Origin: CAVTWS01 sp963732655
Lineage (GTDB): Bacteria; Actinomycetota; Acidimicrobiia; Acidimicrobiales; SHLQ01
Length of the DNA: 64,000 nucleotides
Direction of reading: 5' to 3'
NCBI GenBank assembly: GCA_963732655.1
Contig: CAVTAI010000005.1
Coordinates: 62,001-126,000 of the forward strand
The notes under the pieces are model-generated. The model saw only the letters and a program-made list of their open reading frames with translations. It had not been told where the DNA came from and searched no databases. Made by a program: the position numbers and the translations under genes. Below, piece after piece: positions 23,562 through 32,652 of this stretch; the first letter of the stretch is position 1; each line of letters begins with the position of its first letter.

Positions 23562-24458
23562 TCAAGGCTCCAGCAGGTCGCTGAAGGCCGCCTCCAAACG
23601 CTCGTACCTGAAGGCGAACCCGTGCTCCCCGAGCACCCGGGGGAGCACCCGAGCGCTGGTGAACAGGAGGGCCTGGGTCAGCTCCTTGCCCAGCTTGAGA
23701 TGCAGAGCGAGCTTCGGCGGACGCAGGATCGCTGGACGGTGAAGCGCTCGCCCCAGGGCCCGGGCATGGTCGGCGTTGGTCACCGGATTGGGCGCCGTCA
23801 GGTTGGCGGGACCGGCGATGTCGTGATCGAGCAGGTGGAGCAGGGCCCCCACCGCGTCGTCGACGTGGATCCAGCTCACCCACTGGGTGCCGGGCCCGAT
23901 CGGGCCACCGAGACCGAGACGGAAGAGCGGGAGCTGGGTGCCCAGCGCGCCACCGGACGTGCTCTGCACGATGCCGATCCGTGGGTGCGCGACGCGCAGA
24001 CCGGCATCTCGTGCTGGGTCGGCTGCCCCCTCCCATCGTTGACACAGGTCGGCCAGGAAGTCGTCGCCCGGTCGAGACGCTTCGTCGAGCACCTCGTCGC
24101 CCCGGTCGCCGTAGTACCCGATGGCGGATGCCGAGACCAGGACCTGAGGTCCGGCGGCGCCCAACTCGGCGAGCGCCCGGGCGATCGTTCCGGTGCCGCG
24201 GACCCGGCTCCCGAGGATCTCGCCCTTCTGCTCGTCGGTCCAGCGCTTCTCGGCGATCCCTTCGCCCGCCAGGTGGATCACCGCGTCGACGCCGCTCAGG
24301 GCTTTCGCGTCGATGGTCTCGGCCCGGGGATCCCAGGCGATGTGGGGCCCCGACGTCACGCGGCGCGTGACGGGTATCGGCTCGTCGCCGCGGTCGCGCA
24401 GCGCCTGGCTCACCGCCGTGCCGATCAAACCGCTGGCTCCGGTGATCGCAACTCGCAT
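23562..24458 (-). CDS. TIGR01777-family SDR epimerase
   Basis: The protein of 298 residues has the NAD(P)-binding motif ITGASGLIGTAV at its very start, the SAIGYYGDRGDEVLDE active-site region (near residue 112), a WEGAADPARDAG stretch and the C-terminal DUF1731 segment with PPKLALHLKLGKE, ending in FRYERLEAAFSDLL. This is the YfcH/SulA-like family whose substrate is not known. ATG at 24458 has a GGGAG ribosome site 7 bases upstream. It stands alone, downstream of four hairpin repeats that end the GGDEF gene on the same strand. Confidence 0.88.
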   Translation of the reverse strand: MRVAITGASGLIGTAVSQALRDRGDEPIPVTRRVTSGPHIAWDPRAETIDAKALSGVDAVIHLAGEGIAEKRWTDEQKGEILGSRVRGTGTIARALAELGAAGPQVLVSASAIGYYGDRGDEVLDEASRPGDDFLADLCQRWEGAADPARDAGLRVAHPRIGIVQSTSGGALGTQLPLFRLGLGGPIGPGTQWVSWIHVDDAVGALLHLLDHDIAGPANLTAPNPVTNADHARALGRALHRPAILRPPKLALHLKLGKELTQALLFTSARVLPRVLGEHGFAFRYERLEAAFSDLLEP

Positions 24459-24513
24459 GTCGTGCTCCCTCGTTCCCGACTGAACCTACGACGGCCGGCG
24501 ACGATTCGGATGC

Positions 24514-24618
24514 AGCGCGCCGGAGGCGCGTCAGGTGGTAGCGCGCCGGAGGCGCGTCAGGTGGTAGCGCGCGGGAGGCGCGTCAGGTGGTCAGCGCGCC
24601 GGAGGCGCGTCAGGTGGT
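24514..24618. repeat. Four 26-bp repeats with stop-codon hairpin
   Basis: A unit of the form AGCGCGCCGGAGGCGCGTCA plus GGTGGT recurs at 24514, 24540, 24566 and about 24593. Each has a GCGCGCC-GGA-GGCGCG hairpin next to a TCA that reads TGA on the minus strand. The last copy contains the stop of the GGDEF gene (24610-24612); the other copies repeat the final two codons, stop and hairpin. Confidence 0.85.
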
Positions 24619-26263
24619 ATCGCGGCGCCGCCGCCGGACCGGGCGGCCAGCCGGGGCTGTGTCGTCCCCTGCCTCGATGACGAAGACCGAGCGGCGGGTG
24701 CGCTTGTTCTCGTACTGGTTCTCGTCGGCGGCGCGGAGGAGGTCGCTCGGCGACTCCATCTCGAACGTCGCGACCGCCACCCCGACCGAGAGCGAACGGT
24801 CCTCGCCGGTGCGTTCGAACAGCTCCACGGCCCGCCGGGCTATCGCCGGGCCCGACAGGAGGCCGCCGCCATCGACCACGATGCAGAACTCGTCACCGCC
24901 GATGCGGCACACGGTGGTGTTGGGGTGGTCGACCACGGCTTGACGCAGGGTGATCCCGACCTCGGCGAGCAGAAGATCGCCGATCTCGTGGCCGAGGTTG
25001 TCGTTGACGAACTTCAGCCCGTCGACGTCGCACATGATCACGGCGGTGTCCTGCCGCTCGATCGGCGGACGGGCGAAGACCTCTCGAAGCGTGGCCTCGA
25101 GGACGCGGCGGTTGCCGAGGCCGGTCAACGGATCGCGCAGGGCGAGCTCCTCGAGTTCGGCGAACCGCTCGGCCTGGGACACGCCCGACGCCACGAGCGA
25201 CGCGACCAGGCGAAGCGTCTCGACATCGTGCTCACCGAGCTCGCGGTGACCGGTGCGGGTGGTGGCCCAGACCACACCCCAGGCCCGGTCGCCCATCAGG
25301 ATCGGCGCGGCGATCTCGCTGGCCAATCCGCGTTCGACGAGCTCCTCGGCGGTGTCGGGGTCGATGGGGTCCGAGGCTCGCCGGGCGAGTGACAGGCCGG
25401 CGAGCAGGACCTTCAGGTGGGGGTGGTGGTGGAGGAGGTAGCTCTCGGCGGCGGGGAACCGCTCGCCGCCCGGCCCGAGCTCGCCCACATTGACGAGCAC
25501 GTCGACGCTGCCGTCGTGGTCGTCGAAGCGGCCGATCGAGACGGTCGACGATCCCAGTGCGGCGCGGGCGTTGTCGGCGATGAGGAACAACACGTCGTCG
25601 ATCCGGTCGGCCGCCTCGATGGCGGCGCCGATGTTGAGCAGCGACTCCACGGGCGATGCCAGCGAGCGCCGTTTGGCGATGAGCTCATCGAGCAGGGCGA
25701 GCACAGAATCGACCGTGACGTCGTCGACTGCTCCGCTCCCGGTGCGAAACGCATCGATGGCATGGTCGACGAGGACGGGGTCGAGCTCGGCACCGGCGCG
25801 CCCCAGGGCGTCGACCAGCCGGGCCGTGATGCCGGGCAGGTCGCCGGGGCGGGTCCGGCCCACCAGCCGGGAGGCGACGGCCAACAGCCGCGCCGCCTCG
25901 GGGATGCGCAAGCTGTCGAGACCGTGGGGTGTCCCGGTGCCATCCCATCGCTCGTGGCGGTGCCGGAGCGCGGCGGCGGCGCCCCCCAGGCCGGGGAGGC
26001 GGTCGATGAGTCCGGCGACGAGCACCGCGTTGACGGGGTCGTCGTCCGCGGTGGAGCTCGAGCGGTGGGCGAGCAGAGATCCGACGTCGCCGAGGAGGGC
26101 CCCGGCGATGGCGTCGGCCTCGAACGTCGGGTTCGACGCCTGACCGGGCGGCCAGTTGATGCACGACCGAGGCCACATGAGCCCCCCGTCGAGCGCCGGA
26201 CGGGTCGTGCACCGACAGCGCCAGGGCGAGCGCGGCCACTGCGGCACGCCCTTCGGGCCCCAT
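24610..26263 (-). CDS. HD-GYP-like, GAF and GGDEF protein, frameshifted near its start
   Basis: The C-terminal GGDEF domain is intact (CDVDGLKFVNDNLGHEIGD, then CRIGGDEFCIVV), so it could make cyclic di-GMP; no RxxD inhibitory site is seen. A GAF-like sensor precedes it (about 200-390). The N-terminal part resembles HD-GYP but is degenerate: the HD pair reads LLGDVGSL (His to Gly) and the GYP motif reads RHERWDGTGTP. The HD start (MGPEGRAAVAALALALSV, ATG at 26263) is in a different frame from the rest; dropping one T near 26120 (GACGTTCGAG) joins them. The true start may be further upstream, near 26399. The end carries basic residues and a repeated hairpin over the stop. Confidence 0.75.
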
Positions 26264-26534
26264 CGCGGTGCCGCCTCGAGCGCCGGGAGATCGGCTGGCG
26301 CGAGGTTCGGGTTCGGTGGCGCTGGCGCGCCGGGCGGGGCCGGTGGTGCTGGCACCGGCACGCGCTGCGAACGGAGGCGGGCTCGAAGGGATCGGTCACG
26401 GGGCCACGGTCAAGAGTCGGCGACGGGCTTCTGGCGGCATTGATAGCACATCAAGATCTTTCCTGCCACGCGATGTGGTTTCCGGGACACGATGCGTGCC
26501 GAAGCCAACGTGCGTAACGGACGCGGTGGACGAC

Positions 26535-26540
26535 TAACCT
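26535..26540 (+). promoter_or_regulatory. -10 box of a leaderless promoter for the 29-residue ORF
   Basis: TAACCT ends 8 bases before the GTG at 26549 with no ribosome-binding site between. Confidence 0.45.
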
Positions 26541-26548
26541 TCCCGGCC

Positions 26549-26638
26549 GTGAGCACCCGACGGTTGATCCTCGCTGCGCTCTTGTGCGGCCTGGCCATCC
26601 TGGTGGCCTTCGCCGTTCAGGTCGTGATCGCTCGCTGA
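26549..26638 (+). CDS. Very small single-pass membrane protein, 29 residues
   Basis: A short frame from GTG at 26549 to TGA at 26636-26638 encodes a basic start (MSTRR) followed by one hydrophobic segment (LILAALLCGLAILVAFAVQV) and a final Arg. The start has a TAACCT box 8 bases upstream. Its length, basic-in hydrophobic pattern and promoter suggest a real small membrane protein rather than chance. It lies 75 bases before lpd and could be co-transcribed with it. The function is unknown. Confidence 0.5.
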   Translation: MSTRRLILAALLCGLAILVAFAVQVVIAR

Positions 26639-26713
26639 AGTCGCCGAGCGTCCTCCCGGTAGGCTCTGGGTCGCTGGGTCGGGATCTGCCCGGTGCCGGC
26701 CAGGAGGACACCG

Positions 26714-28117
26714 GTGACGACCACGCAACACGATCTGATCGTCATCGGCGGTGGCCCCGGCGGGTATGCGGCAGCGTTGTACGGTGCCAGCGCCGGGCTC
26801 GACATCGGACTCGTCGAACGGTCGAAGATCGGGGGGACCTGCCTCCATGTTGGATGCATCCCCGCCAAGGAGCTGTTGGAGACGGCGGCCGCACTCCGGC
26901 ACGTGCAGCACGCTGCGGCATTCGGGATCACGACCTCCGAGCCGACCATCGACATGGTGGTGTCGCAGCAGCGCAAGCAGGGCATCATCGACGGTCTCCA
27001 CAAAGGGCTGGGATCCCTGCTCAAGGGTCGCAAGGTCACGGTGTACGACGGCATTGGCTCGCTGCACGCCGGCCGCCGGGTGACCATCTCCGCCGGCTCC
27101 TCGGGCGATGTCGAGCTCACCGCCGCCCACGTCGTGCTGGCGACCGGTTCACTCCCTCGCACCTTGCCCGGTTTCGAGGTCGACGGGCGGCTCGTCATGA
27201 CGTCCGACGAGTTCTTGTCGATCGATCGCGTGCCCGCATCCGCGGTCGTCATCGGCGGTGGAGCGATCGGTTGCGAATTCGCGTCCACCCTCGCCGATCT
27301 CGGCGCCCAGGTGACCATCCTCGAAGCACTCCCCAAGATCCTTCCGGGCTGCGACGCGGAGGCGGCCAAGGTCGTCGAGCGGTCCTTCGCCAAGCGGGGT
27401 GTCACCATCCGCACCGGCGTGATGGTCCACGGGCATACGCCCAATGGGGACCGCACCACCGTCAATTTCGGCGACGGCGAGTCCCTCGAGGTCGAGGTGA
27501 TCGTGCTCGCTGTTGGTCGCCGCCCCCGCACCGATGGCTTGGGGCTCGAGGGCACGGCGGTCGGGATCACGGAACGGGGCTTCATCGATGTCGACGCCCG
27601 TTGCCGAACCGCGGAGCCGGGCGTCTGGGCCATCGGCGACGTGATCGCCACGCCGCAACTCGCCCACATCGGCTTCGCCGAGGGAATGCTCGTCGTGCGT
27701 GATGCACTCGGCGAGGATCCGGCGCCGATCGACTACGGCAAGGTGCCGTGGTGCATCTATTGCCGCCCCGAGGTCGCGTTCGCCGGGCACACGGAGGAAA
27801 GTGCCGTGCAGGCCGGATTCGAGGTCGCCACCTCGACCCACCGGTACGCCGGCAACGGTCGCGCCATGATCGTGGGCGAGACGGAAGGTCTCGTCAAGGT
27901 GATCGCCGAGCGGCGGCCCGACGGCACGGCCGGCACGATCCTGGGCGTGCACATGGTCGGCCCCTGGGTCACCGAGCAACTGGGCCAGGCGTACCTGGCC
28001 GTGAACTGGGAGGCCACGGTCGATGAGGTGGCCGCCTTCATCCAACCGCACCCCACGATGAGCGAACTGTTCGGCGAGACCGTACTGTCGCTCACCGGTC
28101 GCTCCCTCCACGGCTGA
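26714..28117 (+). CDS. lpd: Dihydrolipoyl dehydrogenase (E3)
   Basis: This FAD/NAD disulfide oxidoreductase of 467 residues reoxidises the dihydrolipoyl group of 2-oxoacid dehydrogenase complexes. Visible are the FAD motif VIGGGPGGYAAAL, the redox pair in GGTCLHVGCIPAKE (near residue 45), the NAD motif VIGGGAIGCEFAS (near 180), VWAIGDV (near 305) and the C-terminal catalytic HPTMSE. GTG at 26714 has AGGAGG 7 bases upstream. It is followed 19 bases later by the E2 gene, then lipB and lipA, so the cluster builds and lipoylates the complex that AceE feeds. Confidence 0.95.
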   Translation: MTTTQHDLIVIGGGPGGYAAALYGASAGLDIGLVERSKIGGTCLHVGCIPAKELLETAAALRHVQHAAAFGITTSEPTIDMVVSQQRKQGIIDGLHKGLGSLLKGRKVTVYDGIGSLHAGRRVTISAGSSGDVELTAAHVVLATGSLPRTLPGFEVDGRLVMTSDEFLSIDRVPASAVVIGGGAIGCEFASTLADLGAQVTILEALPKILPGCDAEAAKVVERSFAKRGVTIRTGVMVHGHTPNGDRTTVNFGDGESLEVEVIVLAVGRRPRTDGLGLEGTAVGITERGFIDVDARCRTAEPGVWAIGDVIATPQLAHIGFAEGMLVVRDALGEDPAPIDYGKVPWCIYCRPEVAFAGHTEESAVQAGFEVATSTHRYAGNGRAMIVGETEGLVKVIAERRPDGTAGTILGVHMVGPWVTEQLGQAYLAVNWEATVDEVAAFIQPHPTMSELFGETVLSLTGRSLHG

Positions 28118-28136
28118 CACGAGCGAAGGACTCCCC

Positions 28137-29618
28137 ATGCCCGACATCACGTTGCCCCAGCTCGGCGAGACGGTCACCGAAGGAACCATCACCCGATGGT
28201 TCAAGGCCGTCGGCGATGCCGTGAAGGAGGACGAACCTCTCTTCGAGATCAGCACGGACAAGGTCGACAGCGAGGTCCCGGCGCCGTCCTCGGGCGTGCT
28301 GCTGGAGATCCTGGCCCCTGAGGGTGCGGTCGTGCCCGTCGGGGCCGTTTTGGCCCGGCTCGGTGACGGCACGGCCGATACCGCCGGCCCGGCTGAATCT
28401 GCGCCGGCACCCCCGGTCGAAACCGTTGCGGAAGCCCCGGTGGAGGCGCCGCCTGCCGAGGCCGCCGCGCCGCCTGCTGCTCCGATCCCGGCGCCCCCGG
28501 TGGTGGCGGCTGTCTCCGATGGGTCACCCGCGGCGGCGTCGTCGCTCCCGGCGCCGCCGAACGTGCCTCCGGCGCCCGCCCCCCAACCGTCGGCGGAAGC
28601 CGAAGGCGGGGACTCCGACGATTCGTCAGGGTTGCTGCTGTCGCCCGTGGTGCGCCGGCTCATCAGCGAGCACGGCCTCGATGCCCGCACGATCGCCGGC
28701 ACGGGAGCGGGAAACCGCATCACCCGCGCCGATGTCGAGGCTGTGGTGCACGCCCGTATGTCCGGAGGACCTCGTCCGCCTGCGGCACCGCCCGCAGCGC
28801 CCTCGTCGCCGGCGCCTGCGCCGACCGCGGCCGCTCCGGTCGTGGCCGAGGATCCCACCGCTGCGGCGACTCCGACCCCACCGGCTCCCGCGGTGTCCGT
28901 CAATGGTGCCGACCAGCGAGTCCCGTTCAGCACCATCCGGCGCCGCACCGGCGAACACATGGTGATGTCGAAGCACACCTCTCCCCACGTGCTCACCGCC
29001 GTCGAAGTCGACTACGAGCGGGTCGAGAAGGTGCGGCGGGCGCAGCGGGAGCGATTCAAGGCCGAGGAGGGTTTCAGCCTCACGTACCTCCCGTTCATCG
29101 CCCGTGCGCTCTCGGACGCGCTCCGGGAGTTCCCCCATCTCAACGCCAGCGTCGGCGACGACGAACTCGTCGTGCACTCGCGGATCAACCTCGCCATCGC
29201 GGTCGATCTCGACTTCAACGGCCTCCTGGCGCCCGTCGTCCACGATGTCGATGGAAAGCGCCTGCGGGCCATCGCCCGTGAGGTCCGCGATCTCGCCGAC
29301 CGGGCCCACGCCAAGAAGCTCGTCCCCGACGACCTGGCCGGTGGAACCTTCACCATCACCAACGCCGGCTCCTACGGGACGATGATGCAGTTCCCGGTCA
29401 TCAATCAGCCCCAGGTGGCCATCTTGTCGACCGATGGCGTCTCCCGGAAGCCGGTCGTGGTCAACGACGAGTTCGGCAACGAGTCGATCGCCATCCATTC
29501 CGTCGGCATCTTGGCCATGGCGTGGGACCACCGGGCGATCGACGGTGCGTACGCCGCCGCCTTCTTGAACCGCATGCGTCAGATCCTCGAGACGCACGAC
29601 TGGGACGCCGAGATCTGA
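28137..29618 (+). CDS. 2-oxoacid dehydrogenase E2, dihydrolipoyl acyltransferase
   Basis: The protein of 493 residues has one N-terminal lipoyl domain with the lipoylated lysine in ISTDKVDSEVPAP (near residue 42), a long Ala/Pro linker (about 80-165), a peripheral subunit-binding domain (LLSPVVRRLISEHGLDA, about 166-205), a second Ala/Pro linker and the catalytic domain ending with the active-site histidine in AMAWDHRAIDGAYAAAFL. Actinobacterial enzymes of this type (SucB/DlaT-like) serve the pyruvate complex, often with E1 AceE. Only one lipoyl domain is present. ATG at 28137 follows lpd by 19 bases, within one operon. Confidence 0.94.
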   Translation: MPDITLPQLGETVTEGTITRWFKAVGDAVKEDEPLFEISTDKVDSEVPAPSSGVLLEILAPEGAVVPVGAVLARLGDGTADTAGPAESAPAPPVETVAEAPVEAPPAEAAAPPAAPIPAPPVVAAVSDGSPAAASSLPAPPNVPPAPAPQPSAEAEGGDSDDSSGLLLSPVVRRLISEHGLDARTIAGTGAGNRITRADVEAVVHARMSGGPRPPAAPPAAPSSPAPAPTAAAPVVAEDPTAAATPTPPAPAVSVNGADQRVPFSTIRRRTGEHMVMSKHTSPHVLTAVEVDYERVEKVRRAQRERFKAEEGFSLTYLPFIARALSDALREFPHLNASVGDDELVVHSRINLAIAVDLDFNGLLAPVVHDVDGKRLRAIAREVRDLADRAHAKKLVPDDLAGGTFTITNAGSYGTMMQFPVINQPQVAILSTDGVSRKPVVVNDEFGNESIAIHSVGILAMAWDHRAIDGAYAAAFLNRMRQILETHDWDAEI

Positions 29619-29641
29619 TCGCCCCCGCCCGTACGTCCGCC

Positions 29642-30505
29642 GTGACCCCGGCCCTGCACATCCGTTGGCTCGGCTCGGTCCGCTATCGCGACGCTCTGGC
29701 TCTGCAACGCGGACTGTTCTCGCGCTCACCCGACAACCACCTGCTGCTGCTCGAACACCCCCACGTCTACACGTTGGGAGCCCACGCCGATCTGCGCCAC
29801 GTCCTGGTCGATCCGGCGTCGGTCGGCGCCGACCTGGAACGAGCCGATCGGGGCGGCGATGTCACCTATCACGGGCCCGGCCAGCTGGTCGGGTACCCGA
29901 TCGTGTGGGTCGATGGGAAACGTGGCGGTGGTATGGCCGACACGGTCGCCTACGTCCGTTCGGTGGAGCAGTTGGTCATCGACACCCTCGCCGATGTCGG
30001 GCTCCCGGGAGCCGGCCGGCTGGCCGACTATCCGGGGGTGTGGATCGATCCCGACGGACCGAACCCACGCAAGATCGCCGCCGTGGGCATCAAGCTCACC
30101 CGAGGCCGATCGATGCACGGGTTCGCGCTCAACGTCGCGCCGGATCCGGCGTACTTCGGGTACATCGTCCCGTGCGGCATCGCCGACAAACCGGTCACGT
30201 CGGTGGCGGCCGAGGGGTGTGCGGCGTCGATGGCCGACGTCGTCGAGGCGGTGACGTCGAGGGCCCGGACGCTGTGGGGCAACGGGGTGGCCGACACCCG
30301 GGCCGATCACGTGTGGCGCACCACGCCCGACGATCTGAGCCGCGTTCAGCCGTGGCGAGGGCCCGGGTACGCCCGTCGGTCGAGGCGGCAGCACCTACGG
30401 CGTCCCGGTGGAGCTCGCCCCACATCACGAGGGTGTGTCAGCCCGCCGGCGGGGACGGTTGGCCGAAGCGGGCGTGGTCGACGGCCTCCAGATCGCCACC
30501 CGTAA
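29642..30505 (+). CDS. lipB: Lipoyl(octanoyl) transferase
   Basis: LipB moves octanoate from acyl carrier protein to lipoyl domains. The motif RGGDVTYHGPGQLVGYPI (near residue 75), the KIAAVGIKLTRG lysine (near 140) and HGFALNVAPD with the catalytic cysteine in IVPCGI (near 175) are present. GTG at 29642 follows the E2 stop by 23 bases. The normal protein should end near residue 235-240; here the frame runs on for about 45 Arg/Pro-rich residues and overlaps the lipA start by about 70 bases, so the tail may be an artefact of a missed stop or a small indel. Confidence 0.88.
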   Translation: MTPALHIRWLGSVRYRDALALQRGLFSRSPDNHLLLLEHPHVYTLGAHADLRHVLVDPASVGADLERADRGGDVTYHGPGQLVGYPIVWVDGKRGGGMADTVAYVRSVEQLVIDTLADVGLPGAGRLADYPGVWIDPDGPNPRKIAAVGIKLTRGRSMHGFALNVAPDPAYFGYIVPCGIADKPVTSVAAEGCAASMADVVEAVTSRARTLWGNGVADTRADHVWRTTPDDLSRVQPWRGPGYARRSRRQHLRRPGGARPTSRGCVSPPAGTVGRSGRGRRPPDRHP

Positions 30506-31497
30506 GCCGGAGTGGCTGCGCGTCAAAGCGGAGATGGGCCCCGAGTACCGCCGGCTCAAGTCCCTCATGCGGGATCTCTCGCTCGTGACCGTGTGTGAAG
30601 AGGCGGGTTGTCCCAACATCTTCGAGTGCTGGAACGAGGGCACCGCCACCTTCATGATCAACGGGGAACGCTGCACCCGGGCCTGCGGATTCTGCCTGGT
30701 CGACACCCGCAAGCCCGGGCCCCTCGATCCGGCCGAACCGGCCCGGGTGGCCGAGGCGGTCGAGCGGATGGGCCTGCAGTACACGGTCGTGACCGCGGTG
30801 GCCCGCGACGATCTCGCCGATGGTGGCGCGGCCGCGTTCGCAGCCACGATCGCGGCGATCCGGGACCGGTGCCCGGGAACCGAGGTCGAGGTGCTCATCC
30901 CGGACTGCAAGGGCGATCCCGACGCGCTGGGCGTCATCTTCGACGCCCGACCCGATGTCCTCAACCACAACATCGAGACAGTGCTCCGACTCCGAGCGCG
31001 CCGTGCGCCCGTCGGCGTCGTACGGTCGCAGCCTGTCGGTGCTGGCGCGCGCCAAGGACGCCGGACTCCTCACGAAGGCGTCGATCCTGGTCGGTCTCGG
31101 CGAGACAGCCGGCGAGGTGGTGGAGACGATGATCGACCTGCGGGGCGTCGGCGTCGACATCGTCACCATCGGCCAGTACCTGCGGCCGACCTCGCATCAC
31201 CTGCCGGTCACCCGGTGGTGGACTCCGGCCGAGCTGGCCGAGCTGAAGCGGATCGGTGAACAGGATCTCGGCCTGGCCCACGTCGAGGCCAGCCCCCTGA
31301 CCCGCTCGAGCCACCATGCCGCTGCCGCCGCTCAGGAGGCTCGTGATGCTGCCGCCGCTCAGGAGGCTCGTGATGCTGCCGCCGCTCGGGCGGCTCGTGA
31401 TGCTGCCGCCGCTCGGGCGGCTCGTGATGCTGCCGCCGCTCGGGCGGCTCGTGCTGCTCCTGCTGCCAACAGCAGCCCGACCACGACCGACCGGTAG
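30435..31497 (+). CDS. lipA: Lipoyl synthase, one-base frameshift and repeat tail
   Basis: This radical SAM enzyme inserts two sulfurs into the octanoyl group. The auxiliary cluster cysteines (TVCEEAGCPNIFEC) and the radical SAM motif CTRACGFC are intact, as is the C-terminal SPLTRSSHH. The frame breaks near 30992 within CGACTCCGAGCG: deleting one C joins NHNIETVLRL to ERAVRPSASYGRSL and restores a normal enzyme, so an assembly indel is likely. GTG at 30435 gives the family start (VSARRRGRLAEAG); GTG at 30408 is an alternative. Beyond the usual end the protein gains an Ala/Arg tail made from five 27-bp repeats. Its TAG stop lies inside the -10 box of the next gene. Confidence 0.87.
31321..31455 (+). 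repeat. Five in-frame 27-bp repeats in the lipA 3' end
   Basis: Copies start at 31321, 31348, 31375, 31402 and 31429. The first two encode AAAAQEARD and the next three AAAARAARD (last residue changed). They lie after the conserved LipA C-terminus and before its stop, extending the protein by about 45 residues. Confidence 0.88.
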
Positions 31498-31500
31498 CCT
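31495..31500 (+). promoter_or_regulatory. -10 box of a leaderless promoter for the Xaa-Pro peptidase
   Basis: TAGCCT ends 7 bases before the ATG at 31508 and includes the TAG stop of lipA. Confidence 0.5.
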
Positions 31501-31507
31501 CCGCACC

Positions 31508-32615
31508 ATGTTCCAGGAACGTATGGCTCGGCTTCGCCACGACATGTCGGGGGCCGGCATCGACACCGTGCTCCTGTCGGTGGGCGCCGACCTTCCCTAC
31601 TTCTGCGGGTACGAGGCCATGCCCCTCGAACGCCTCACGATGCTCGTGATCCCCCGCCAGGGCGACGCCACGCTCGTCGTCCCTCGATTGGAAGCGCCAG
31701 CGCGTCGTCGAGCAACCCGACGTGTTCGAGATCCGGGCGTGGGGCGAGAACGAGAACCCGGTCGCCATCGTCGCCGAGCTCGCCGGCCGCGTTCCCGTCG
31801 TCGCCATCGGCGACAAGACCTGGTCCCAGTTCCTGGTCTCGCTGATCGATCAGATGCCGGCCACCCGGTTCCGCAAGGCCAGCGACGTGACCGGCCCGAT
31901 CCGGGCGCGCAAGACGGCCGACGAGATCGCTCGGCTTCAGGCCGCCGCGTCGGGAGTCGACCGCATCGCGGTCCGGTTGCAGGCCGGCGAGATCCCGCTC
32001 ATCGGTCGCACCGAGGCCGCTGTCGCCGCGGATCTGGCCCGCCAGATCCATGACGAAGGCCATCACCGGGTCAACTTCACGATCGTGGCCTCCGGGCCCA
32101 ACGCAGCCAGCCCCCACCACGAATCGGGATCGCGGGTGATCCAGTCCGGCGAGGTCGTCCTGTGCGACTTCGGCGGCACCATGGTGGGCGCCGACGGTGT
32201 CGGCTACTGCTCCGACATCACCCGGTGCGTGCACACCGGCGAACCCGGTGCCGAGTTCGCCGCCCTGTACGACGTGTTGTTCGAGGCCCAAGCCGCAGGC
32301 GTCCGGGCGGCGACAGTCGGAACGACCTGTGAGGCCGTCGATCACGCCACCCGCCGGATCATCGATGAGGCGGGATACGGCGAGTACTTCATCCACCGGA
32401 CCGGGCACGGCATCGGTGTCGAGGCCCACGAGGATCCCTACATCGTGGCGGGGAACGCCACGCCGTTGACGCCCGGTCACGCCTTCTCGATCGAGCCCGG
32501 CATCTACGTCCCCTGTCGTTTCGGCGCCCGGCTGGAAGACATCGTCGTCGCCACCGACAATGGGCCGCTCGCGTTGAACACGGCCGATCACCGGCTCGTC
32601 GTCGTCGACGCTTGA
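31508..32615 (+). CDS. M24-family Xaa-Pro aminopeptidase, one-base frameshift
   Basis: This metallopeptidase of about 369 residues removes N-terminal residues before proline. The N-terminal creatinase-like domain (RLRHDMSGAGIDTVLL) and the catalytic domain with the metal ligands are visible: VLCDFGGTMVGADGVGYCSDITR, HRTGHGIGVEAHEDP, FSIEPGIYV and ARLEDIVV. The frame changes near 31697 (GCGCCAGCGCGTC): removing one base joins LVVPRLEA to VVEQPDVFEIRAW. ATG at 31508 has a TAGCCT box 7 bases upstream. It is not obviously linked to lipA except by position. Confidence 0.86.
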
Positions 32616-32652
32616 GACACGTTGAGGGGTCCGTCGGGATGGGTACGCGGCG

